From Sediminibacterium sp. (GTDB lineage: Bacteria; Bacteroidota; Bacteroidia; B-17B0; Aurantibacillaceae), in NCBI GenBank assembly GCA_030054095.1, contig JASGCO010000002.1:62001-126000 (forward strand): DNA of 64,000 nt, read 5' to 3'. The position numbers and the translations under genes are program-made. A model generated the notes under the pieces. That model saw only the letters and a list, made by a program, of their open reading frames with translations. It had not been told where the DNA came from and did no database searches. Position 1 is the first letter of the stretch. Every line of letters starts with the position of its first letter. This document shows positions 47,781 to 55,250 of the stretch, piece by piece.

Positions 47781-47972
47781 TTAAAAAAATTTCTTCATTT
47801 TAACAATCAGAAACAAAACAGTCATGAACAAAACTACCCCCGCAAACACCAAATACGTTTTTTTATAATGAATTTTGCGGGTATTTATCTCCTTTCTGTA
47901 ACTGTAAATCAGGCCAATTACAAAAATCAGCAAGAAACAAAGTGTAAAAATAAGGCGCCCCGTTGTGAACAT
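47781..47972 (-). CDS. Small two-helix membrane protein
   Basis: A 63-residue protein starting MFTTGRLIFTLCFLL, with two membrane helices (about 7-25 and 42-59) separated by a short basic loop (YSYRKEINTRKIHYKK). A longer open frame to 48050 exists but would run over the promoter. The ATG at 47972 lies 18 bases after a TAnnTTTG element. Small two-helix proteins of this look are familiar in Bacteroidota, but no function is known to me. Confidence 0.7.
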   Translation of the reverse strand: MFTTGRLIFTLCFLLIFVIGLIYSYRKEINTRKIHYKKTYLVFAGVVLFMTVLFLIVKMKKFF

Positions 47973-47989
47973 AACAACTATTTTAGGAA

Positions 47990-48005
47990 CAAAGTTATAC
48001 TTTTG
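47990..48005. promoter_or_regulatory. Back-to-back divergent -7 elements
   Basis: Minus strand TAACTTTG (47997-47990) and plus strand TACTTTTG (47998-48005) abut to form a near palindrome. Each fits TAnnTTTG. They point to the small membrane protein and to the WG-repeat gene respectively, and two polymerases could not occupy the site together. Confidence 0.55.
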
Positions 48006-48037
48006 CCGGCAGAATTTATCGGTTTTACACATATTTA

Positions 48038-50083
48038 TTGATTCTGGCATTTATTCCGCTTTCAAAAGCAGGAAAACTGGAAAAAGCGTACACTGCCTTA
48101 TCCGTTTACGATTATTTTAAAGCAAAAAAACTATTCACCTCACTGATAAAAAAACAAAATGCAGCGGCAGCTTATGGTCTTGCCATTATTTACAGGCGAC
48201 AAGATAACCCATTCCATAACATAGATAGCGCCGTTAAATATGGTGCTTTGGCAAAGCTATTTTCCGCGCGTCAAAAAAACAGTTTTGTGTTTAAGCACTT
48301 TAAAGTTGACAGTCAAAGCATTCAAACCTTCTGTGATAGTATTGCGCAAACCATACTTAAAAAACTTGAGCATTGCGGAAATCCGGAACTATTTGAAAAT
48401 TTTCTCAGACACAATACTCATGTTCAACCCCAACTGCGCGAAATTGCCTTCAAATTGAGAGATGATGCTGTAACCAATAGCATTGTACGCTTACATCATA
48501 GTGATTCTACCCTATCGTACTTATTTCAATATCCTCAACATTACGCTATTCAGGATTTGCGGCGCATGCACGAACAACAGGTTTACGAAGAACAAACCGG
48601 CCCTCAGACAGAAGCCGCATTTCTTAATTACCTGAACCGTTATCCTCAAAGCAGTTTCAGGGCAAAGGCAGAAGAACATCTATTTAACCTTTACCGCACC
48701 GAAAAAGACAAATCCGGACTCGCGGGTTTTTTGGCCGCGTTTCCTCAGTCGCAACAGGCGCCGGAAGCATGGAAGCTTTTATTTTCCCTATCCGTGAAAG
48801 CTTATACCAATCAGGAACTGCAGGAGTTTCTGAGTACTTATCCTGCATTTCCATACAAATCAGACATCCTGAAAGAAATGGAACTCAACAATTACACCTT
48901 GATTCCCTTTGATATGGATGGCTTACAAGGTTATCTTGATTCTACGTCCCGGATTATCATTCCTGCCACTTACGACAAAGTTAACCTGTTTACAGAAGGT
49001 CTAGCCTTAGTAAATAAAGGAGATTCCGTATTTTTTATTAATAAAGAAAATACCAATGTGTTTAACCGCTTTTTTTCAGATGCCTATGAGTTTAATAGCG
49101 GAGCGGCTCCTGTTATGGAGAATGGAAAATGGTACCTTATTAACCGTCAGGGACAAGCCATAAGTCAGACGTATGATGAAATATCGGGATTAAGCAATGG
49201 CATTTACGTTGTTAAACAAAACAATCTGTATGGCGCATTAGATAAGTATGCGCACGTAATTCTCCAACCCCGCTACTCCAAAATTGGCGATTTCAAAAAC
49301 GAAATGGCTTACTTCGAGGAGAATGGTTTGTTTGGATTTATGGATAAAAACGGGAATATAACGAAACCCTATTACCAATGGATTTCCGATTTTAATGAAT
49401 ACGGCATTGCCATTGTACAAAAAAACGGTAGTTATGGTCTTACAGATAACCTCAATCATCTTATCCTTCCCACCGAATTTAACCAAATCGTATATGCTGG
49501 TAAAAATAGTTTTATTGTGATAAAAAACAACAAATACGGTTATTACAGCGGAACAGGCTGTTTTTTATCGGAGGTGATTTACGATTTTAAAAAAGAAAAA
49601 AATGCCGACTACTATACCAATGGGTATGTATTCCGGCTTATTAAACAAGACGAACAGGCCTTTATGGACAGTAATGGACGGATCAGCATTGATTTTGGCG
49701 TTTATGACGATCTTTCGTTTGCTCATGATGGCTTAATCAGAGTAAAGCGTAAAAACAAATACGGTTTTGTTAACCGTAAACTGACGCTCATTGTTCCTTA
49801 TAAATATGATATAGCCAGTGATTTCAAAGATAGCATTGCCATTGCAAAACGTAAGGACAAGACCTGCCTGCTTAACGTTAACGGAGAAGAAATTCATACT
49901 ACTTCAGGAGAAATCCGTTACCTCTCAAAAGGATATTATGAACAAATTACAGATGGAACCATAGAACTTCTGGATGCTTCAGGAAAAGTGCTGGTTCGTG
50001 ATATCCGTAAAACAGAAGTAGCTTCTTCGGGTCATTTGTTGCTTTATCTTAAAGATGCCTCTGTAAAAGTACTTAAACCCTGA
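48038..50083 (+). CDS. WG-repeat protein with probable signal peptide and TTG start
   Basis: 681 residues. A short hydrophobic N-terminus (ILAFIPLSKA) looks like a signal peptide. A helical TPR-like region follows (about 15-280, including AAAAYGLAIIYRRQ). The C-terminal half has about six to eight WG-type repeats (about 290-640; elements such as YGALDKYAHVILQPRYSKI and YGFVNRKLTLIVPYKYD). No in-frame ATG lies between the upstream stop at 47984 and residue 90 or later, so a TTG at 48038 is the likely start, 33 bases after the -7 element. WG repeats form solenoids, usually on surface or binding proteins. Ligand unknown. Confidence 0.82.
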   Translation: MILAFIPLSKAGKLEKAYTALSVYDYFKAKKLFTSLIKKQNAAAAYGLAIIYRRQDNPFHNIDSAVKYGALAKLFSARQKNSFVFKHFKVDSQSIQTFCDSIAQTILKKLEHCGNPELFENFLRHNTHVQPQLREIAFKLRDDAVTNSIVRLHHSDSTLSYLFQYPQHYAIQDLRRMHEQQVYEEQTGPQTEAAFLNYLNRYPQSSFRAKAEEHLFNLYRTEKDKSGLAGFLAAFPQSQQAPEAWKLLFSLSVKAYTNQELQEFLSTYPAFPYKSDILKEMELNNYTLIPFDMDGLQGYLDSTSRIIIPATYDKVNLFTEGLALVNKGDSVFFINKENTNVFNRFFSDAYEFNSGAAPVMENGKWYLINRQGQAISQTYDEISGLSNGIYVVKQNNLYGALDKYAHVILQPRYSKIGDFKNEMAYFEENGLFGFMDKNGNITKPYYQWISDFNEYGIAIVQKNGSYGLTDNLNHLILPTEFNQIVYAGKNSFIVIKNNKYGYYSGTGCFLSEVIYDFKKEKNADYYTNGYVFRLIKQDEQAFMDSNGRISIDFGVYDDLSFAHDGLIRVKRKNKYGFVNRKLTLIVPYKYDIASDFKDSIAIAKRKDKTCLLNVNGEEIHTTSGEIRYLSKGYYEQITDGTIELLDASGKVLVRDIRKTEVASSGHLLLYLKDASVKVLKP

Positions 50084-50186
50084 ATACTTCCGTTTTGATT
50101 AAACCCGTTAAATTTCCGGGACAAAAATTGGCGCATCGCGTTTTTTTCTGTTAACTTCACACATCTTTTTAACATCAAAGTGTTTT

Positions 50187-51263
50187 ATGGCAAAAGTGCA
50201 TAATTTTAGCGCAGGACCTGGTATATTACCAGCCGAAGTATTAAAACAGGCCTCTGAAGCTTGTATTAATTTTGATAACCTTAATCTTTCCCTTCTCGAA
50301 ATTTCGCACCGTAGTAAAAACTACGTAGCCGTTATGGACGAAGCCCGTCAATTGGTTAAAGATCTGTTTGAGGTAGGGGATGAATACGAAGTGGTTTATC
50401 TCGGTGGCGGTGCCAGTCTTCAGTTTGCAATGGTTCCTTATAACCTGTTAAGTGAAAATGGTTTTGCGGCGTACGTTAATACGGGAGTGTGGGCCAGCAA
50501 GGCCATTAAAGAAGCTAAAATTCTGGGAAATGTAAAAGTGATCGCTTCCTCTGAAGATAAAAAATTCTCTTATATTCCTAAAGGATATGACATTCCCGCT
50601 GACGCGGATTACTTTCACTGCACATCTAATAACACCATTTATGGTACACAAATGAAGAGCTTTCCGAAAAGTCCGGTACCAATGGTTTGCGACATGAGCA
50701 GCGACTTATTCAGCCGACGTGTAGATGCCAAACAGTTTGATCTGATTTATGCTGGTGCCCAAAAAAATATGGGTCCCGCCGGAAGCACAATGATCATGAT
50801 TAAAAAAAGCCTGTTAGGTAAACAGACCCGCAAAATGTTATCTATGCTGGATTATCAGGTACACATCAAAGGAGAAAGTATGTACAATACACCGCCTGTA
50901 TTTCCGGTGTACGTAAGCATGCTTACATTACGCTGGCTCAAACAAAACGGTGGTATCAGCTGGATAGAATCTATCAATCAGCAAAAAGCGGATTTATTGT
51001 ATAGTGAAATTGACCGTAACTCCTGCTTTACCGGAACGGTTGAAAAAGAAGACCGCAGCAACATGAATGTTTGCTTCCTTCCAACCAAACCGGAATACGA
51101 AGAATTGTTCGATAAGATGGCTAAAGAAAACAATTTAAGCGGATTAAAAGGACATCGTGATGTTGGCGGATACCGTGCCTCTTTATACAATGCCTTACCA
51201 TTGGAAAGTGTGCAGGTATTAGTGGACGTTATGAAAGCTTTCGAATCTAAATACGCAGGTTAA
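50187..51263 (+). CDS. serC: Phosphoserine aminotransferase
   Basis: PLP enzyme of serine synthesis: 3-phosphohydroxypyruvate plus glutamate to phosphoserine (and a related step of PLP synthesis). The 358-residue protein has the start HNFSAGPGILP, the Schiff-base lysine in YAGAQKNMGPAGS, and LEISHRSKNY. It heads a tight operon; serA follows after 11 bases. Confidence 0.97.
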   Translation: MAKVHNFSAGPGILPAEVLKQASEACINFDNLNLSLLEISHRSKNYVAVMDEARQLVKDLFEVGDEYEVVYLGGGASLQFAMVPYNLLSENGFAAYVNTGVWASKAIKEAKILGNVKVIASSEDKKFSYIPKGYDIPADADYFHCTSNNTIYGTQMKSFPKSPVPMVCDMSSDLFSRRVDAKQFDLIYAGAQKNMGPAGSTMIMIKKSLLGKQTRKMLSMLDYQVHIKGESMYNTPPVFPVYVSMLTLRWLKQNGGISWIESINQQKADLLYSEIDRNSCFTGTVEKEDRSNMNVCFLPTKPEYEELFDKMAKENNLSGLKGHRDVGGYRASLYNALPLESVQVLVDVMKAFESKYAG

Positions 51264-51274
51264 TTATACATAAA

Positions 51275-52231
51275 ATGAGTAAAAAAATATTAGCCAACGA
51301 TGGCATTGATGAAGTAGGTAAAGCCATGCTGGAAAAAGCGGGTTTTAATGTGGTAACCGATAAGGTAGCGCAGGAAAAACTGATCGCCGAAATTAATGAT
51401 AAAGGCTATGAAGCATTAACAGTTCGTAGTGCAACCAAAGTAAGAAAAGACGTGATAGATGCCTGTCCCGGATTAAAAGTCATAGCCCGTGGTGGTGTAG
51501 GAATGGACAATATTGATGTAGAATATGCCCGTTCAAAAAACATACAGGTTATTAATACTCCTGCCGCATCCAGTAATTCAGTGGCAGAATTGGTATTTGC
51601 ACACCTGTTTACCGCTGTGCGCTTTCTGTACGACAGTAACCGTCAAATGCCTGAAAACGGGCACGACAAATTTGATGACTTAAAGAAAAAATATGCCAAA
51701 GGCATTGAACTCCGCGGTAAAACCATCGGTATTGTTGGCTTTGGCCGGATTGGTCAATACGTTGCTAAGATGGCATTAGGCTTAGGCATGAAAGTGTTAG
51801 CTTTTGATCCGTTTGTGAGTGAAGCATATATTGAACTGGAAATTGATGGTGTACCGCAAAAACCGGTTGTTACCATTAAAACTATAGGGCTGGATAAAGT
51901 GATCCAGAACAGTGATTTTATTACCTTTCATGTTCCCGGTGGAAAATTAATTTCCCGTCATGAAATTGCCTCCATGAAAAAAGGAGTGATTATTGTTAAT
52001 GCCGCCCGTGGCGGTGTAATTGACGAAGACGATTTACTGGAAGCTCTTAACAGCGGACAAATAGCGCATGCCTGCCTCGACGTATTTGAAAACGAACCTC
52101 GTCCAAGTCTGGCTATTTTAAATCATCCGCGTATTTCGTTAACTCCTCACATAGGAGCTGCCACCAACGAAGCGCAGGAGCGTATAGGTGTAGAATTAGC
52201 CGAAAAACTGATAGATGCTTTAACCTCCTGA
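51275..52231 (+). CDS. serA: D-3-phosphoglycerate dehydrogenase (short form)
   Basis: NAD-dependent oxidation of 3-phosphoglycerate, the first step of serine synthesis. The 318-residue protein has the Rossmann motif GIVGFGRIGQYVAK, the catalytic Arg in VNAARGGVIDE, and His in SLTPHIGAATNEA. The C-terminal ACT regulatory domain is absent, so feedback control by serine through ACT is not expected. It lies 11 bases after serC and 12 before the DUF1015 gene. Confidence 0.95.
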   Translation: MSKKILANDGIDEVGKAMLEKAGFNVVTDKVAQEKLIAEINDKGYEALTVRSATKVRKDVIDACPGLKVIARGGVGMDNIDVEYARSKNIQVINTPAASSNSVAELVFAHLFTAVRFLYDSNRQMPENGHDKFDDLKKKYAKGIELRGKTIGIVGFGRIGQYVAKMALGLGMKVLAFDPFVSEAYIELEIDGVPQKPVVTIKTIGLDKVIQNSDFITFHVPGGKLISRHEIASMKKGVIIVNAARGGVIDEDDLLEALNSGQIAHACLDVFENEPRPSLAILNHPRISLTPHIGAATNEAQERIGVELAEKLIDALTS

Positions 52232-52243
52232 TTCTTATAAGCC

Positions 52244-53491
52244 ATGGCTACCGTTATTCCATTTAAAGCTATACGTCCGGAACGCGACAAGGTTCATTTG
52301 GTAGCATCGCGTTCGGTAGATGGCTACAACACATCGGAACTTAAAGACAAACTGGCGGGTAATCCGTATTCCTTCCTGCACGTCATTAATCCCGATTTTG
52401 AAGATGGGATAAAAACCAAACCCGGTTCACGTGAAAGGCTTCACAAAATTAAAAAGCGGTTTAAGTCCTTTATAAACGAAAAGGTTTTTCTGCGTGATGA
52501 AAAACCCTGTTATTATCTTTACAGACAGGTAAAACAAGATAATATCTATATTGGCATTATTGGCTGTACCAGTATAGATGATTACCTGAATGGAACTATC
52601 AAGATACACGAACAAACACTAACACAGCGAGAAGAAAAACTAAAAGATTACCTTGAGGTGTGCGAGTTTAACGCTGAACCTGTTCTATTTTGTTATCCGA
52701 ATGACACTGAAATTGACGCGCTTTGCGCCGATGTTCTTACATACCATCCTGATTATGATTTTACTACTACTGATAAAGTAAGACATAGTGTTTGGGTAAT
52801 TGACAAAAGTAAATCCATCAAACTGCTACAGGAACGCTTCGCCGGCATCCCCTCTATTTACATTGCTGACGGCCATCACCGTTCTGCGTCCTCCGCCCTT
52901 TTAGGACGTTTAAAACGTAGTAAACAAAAGAACTTTTCCGGTAAAGAAGCCTTTAATTATTATCTGGGAGTGTTTTTTCCGGAAAATCAGTTACGAATTT
53001 ACGATTACAATCGCATTATTAAAGATCTTGGAAACATCACAACGGATGCTCTTCTCGAAAAAATAAAAGACAAATTTGAAGTCAGCGAAATTAACGCTGA
53101 AATTTTTAAACCCGGCAAAAAACATGAACTGTCAATGTATGCTGCCGGTAAATGGTATTCTCTTATTGCTAAAGAGGGTGTTTATAAAAGTGACGATCCC
53201 GTAGGCAGTCTTGATGCCAGTATCCTTACTAATTACATTTTATCCCCATTACTGGGCATACACGATTTAAAAATTGATAAGCGGGTAGGCTTTATTTCTG
53301 GTATCAAAGGACCAGAAGCACTTAAAGCAGCGGTAGATAATGGGAAAGCTGAAATAGCCTTTGGGTTGTTTCCGGTTACCATGGAACACCTTAAGTGGAT
53401 TGCCGACTCCAATAACATCATGCCACCAAAAAGCACCTGGGTTGAACCCAAGATGCGAAGTGGCTTGCTCATCTATAGCCTGGAAGACTGA
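52244..53491 (+). CDS. DUF1015 family protein
   Basis: 415-residue cytoplasmic protein of the DUF1015 family, recognisable by PFKAIRPERDKVHLVASR at the start, the IYIADGHHRSASSALL signature (about 205-219) and the C-terminal MPPKSTWVEPKMRSGLL. Its place right after serC-serA is a recurring Bacteroidota arrangement, which suggests a job in serine metabolism. The biochemical activity is unknown to me. The stop overlaps the next start (TGATG). Confidence 0.88.
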   Translation: MATVIPFKAIRPERDKVHLVASRSVDGYNTSELKDKLAGNPYSFLHVINPDFEDGIKTKPGSRERLHKIKKRFKSFINEKVFLRDEKPCYYLYRQVKQDNIYIGIIGCTSIDDYLNGTIKIHEQTLTQREEKLKDYLEVCEFNAEPVLFCYPNDTEIDALCADVLTYHPDYDFTTTDKVRHSVWVIDKSKSIKLLQERFAGIPSIYIADGHHRSASSALLGRLKRSKQKNFSGKEAFNYYLGVFFPENQLRIYDYNRIIKDLGNITTDALLEKIKDKFEVSEINAEIFKPGKKHELSMYAAGKWYSLIAKEGVYKSDDPVGSLDASILTNYILSPLLGIHDLKIDKRVGFISGIKGPEALKAAVDNGKAEIAFGLFPVTMEHLKWIADSNNIMPPKSTWVEPKMRSGLLIYSLED

Positions 53492-54390
53492 TGGAATTAC
53501 GGCTGCTGAAACACGCGGAGATAGACCAGGAAAAATGGGACAATGCCATTTTAAATTCCGATTTCCCCTGCGTATTTGCAGGCAGTAACTACCTTAATGC
53601 GGTATGTCCGGCATGGAATGCTTTGGTATATGATGATTACAAGGCCATTATGCCATTAACAGAAAATAAAAAATATGGCATACGGTATTTGTATCAGCCG
53701 CATTTTACACCTCAGTTAGGTGTGTTTATGGCCAAACGCGATGTAGCTATTGAAGAACTGTTTATAGCAAAAGTATCAGAACTTTACAGATACATAGACA
53801 TCGAATGCCACCATCGGCATCAATCACATTGCTTTAACAACACTAAAACCAAAGTAACCTATGTGCTTGAACCAGCATCGGCCGAACATTTAAATCAGAA
53901 TAGCAAACGTAATATTAAGAAGACTACCGGGTCAGGTATTACCGTCAAAATTCTGAACAGAGATCAGGCTTTACATTGGTCAGGTAAAATCCTCCATCCT
54001 TTTTTAAAACATACGTTAGGATTAAAACCATCTGCGGTAAAGCAATTTTACACTTTAGAAGAACACCTTCAGAAAAACGGATTACTTTATACCTTTGCCG
54101 CCATGCATTCTGATGAGATACCGGTTGCACTTGCCCATTTTGTGTGTAACGGAAAACATGCCGTTTACCTGAAAGGAGCACAAACAGACAAACATGCATC
54201 CAGTGGCAGCATGCACTTAGTGATGTACGAAGCATTGAAATACTTCAAAAACACCTGTCAGTGGTTCGATTTCGGGGGCGGACAAATTGCATCCATTGCA
54301 CAGTTTTATAAAGGTTTTGGAGCAGTGCCTCAAACTTACTTTTCCCTGAAAGAAAACCAATTGCCTTATCCTTTAAAATGGTTCCGGTAA
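53491..54390 (+). CDS. GNAT/FemAB-like acyl- or aminoacyl-transferase
   Basis: 299 residues without signal peptide. The C-terminal half (about 160-299) has a GNAT/FemAB-like pattern, ending with FDFGGGQIASIAQFYKGFGA, which resembles the acetyl-CoA or aminoacyl-tRNA binding region. Translation is coupled to the DUF1015 gene (one-base overlap). The deacetylase-like gene starts two bases after its stop. The pair may act on a cell-surface glycan or peptide, but the substrate is not known. Confidence 0.65.
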   Translation: MELRLLKHAEIDQEKWDNAILNSDFPCVFAGSNYLNAVCPAWNALVYDDYKAIMPLTENKKYGIRYLYQPHFTPQLGVFMAKRDVAIEELFIAKVSELYRYIDIECHHRHQSHCFNNTKTKVTYVLEPASAEHLNQNSKRNIKKTTGSGITVKILNRDQALHWSGKILHPFLKHTLGLKPSAVKQFYTLEEHLQKNGLLYTFAAMHSDEIPVALAHFVCNGKHAVYLKGAQTDKHASSGSMHLVMYEALKYFKNTCQWFDFGGGQIASIAQFYKGFGAVPQTYFSLKENQLPYPLKWFR

Positions 54391-54391
54391 A

Positions 54392-55201
54392 ATGAAAGTT
54401 ATAGTATCGCACGACATAGATCATATTACTGTTTGGGAACATTTGTTTAAAGATACCATTATCCCAAAATTCATGGCAAGAATGCACATTGAATTATTTA
54501 ATGGAAAAATCGGCATTAACGAATACACCCTCCGGTGGGCCGATTTTTTTAAAAACAAATGGCAGAACATTGATGAACTCATTACCTTTAATAATATTCA
54601 CAAAGTACCTTCCAGTTTCTTTATAGCTGTTAGTAACGGCGTTGGCCTTAGCTACAGTAACGAGTCGGCTTTGGTTTGGATTAACCAGATGAAAAAACGC
54701 AACTGTGAAATAGGCATACATGGGATCGCGTTCGATAATAAAGCAGAAATAGAAAAAGAACTTAACACATTTCTGAGTCTCAGCGGTCAGAAACAATGCG
54801 GCATCCGCATGCATTATGTTCGCAACAACGAAAACACATTCCGTTACTTTGATGAAGCCGGATACTGTTATGATAGTACAGAAAACAGCTTCAAAAATCC
54901 TTATAAAATAGGAAATATGTGGGAGTTTCCGTTCCAGATAATGGATGGATGGGTAATTGAGGAAGGGCAACGCTGGCAAACCCGAACACTGGAACAAGCT
55001 AAAGACACTACTAAAAAATTAATTGATCGTGCGCATACTGAAAACCTGAACTACCTCGGGATTGACTTCCACGACCGCTACTTTTCTCACTCTTTTAAAA
55101 CATGGGTAGAATGGTACATGTGGACAATAAACTACTGCAGCAATCAGGGTCTTGAGTTTGTCAATTTCACTCAAGCGATCCAAGAACTGGAAACTCCATA
55201 A
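54392..55201 (+). CDS. Polysaccharide deacetylase-like protein
   Basis: 269 residues with NodB/CE4-like features: the first motif SHDIDH (about residues 5-10) and EIGIHG (about 106-111), matching motifs 1 and 2 that bind the metal. There is no signal peptide, so a cytoplasmic substrate such as a nucleotide-sugar- or lipid-linked glycan intermediate is likelier than exported polymer. It is the last gene of the serC operon; no obvious terminator separates it from the convergent CAP gene. Activity is inferred from motifs only. Confidence 0.7.
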   Translation: MKVIVSHDIDHITVWEHLFKDTIIPKFMARMHIELFNGKIGINEYTLRWADFFKNKWQNIDELITFNNIHKVPSSFFIAVSNGVGLSYSNESALVWINQMKKRNCEIGIHGIAFDNKAEIEKELNTFLSLSGQKQCGIRMHYVRNNENTFRYFDEAGYCYDSTENSFKNPYKIGNMWEFPFQIMDGWVIEEGQRWQTRTLEQAKDTTKKLIDRAHTENLNYLGIDFHDRYFSHSFKTWVEWYMWTINYCSNQGLEFVNFTQAIQELETP

Positions 55202-55250
55202 TTTAGCACATAGATCGGGTATAGTTTGACTAAACGAAAACATTCGCGCA

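Noticed and set aside
47676-48041. 121-codon plus-strand frame over the small membrane protein gene
   Set aside because: Antisense to a better-supported small gene with its own promoter; no recognisable features.
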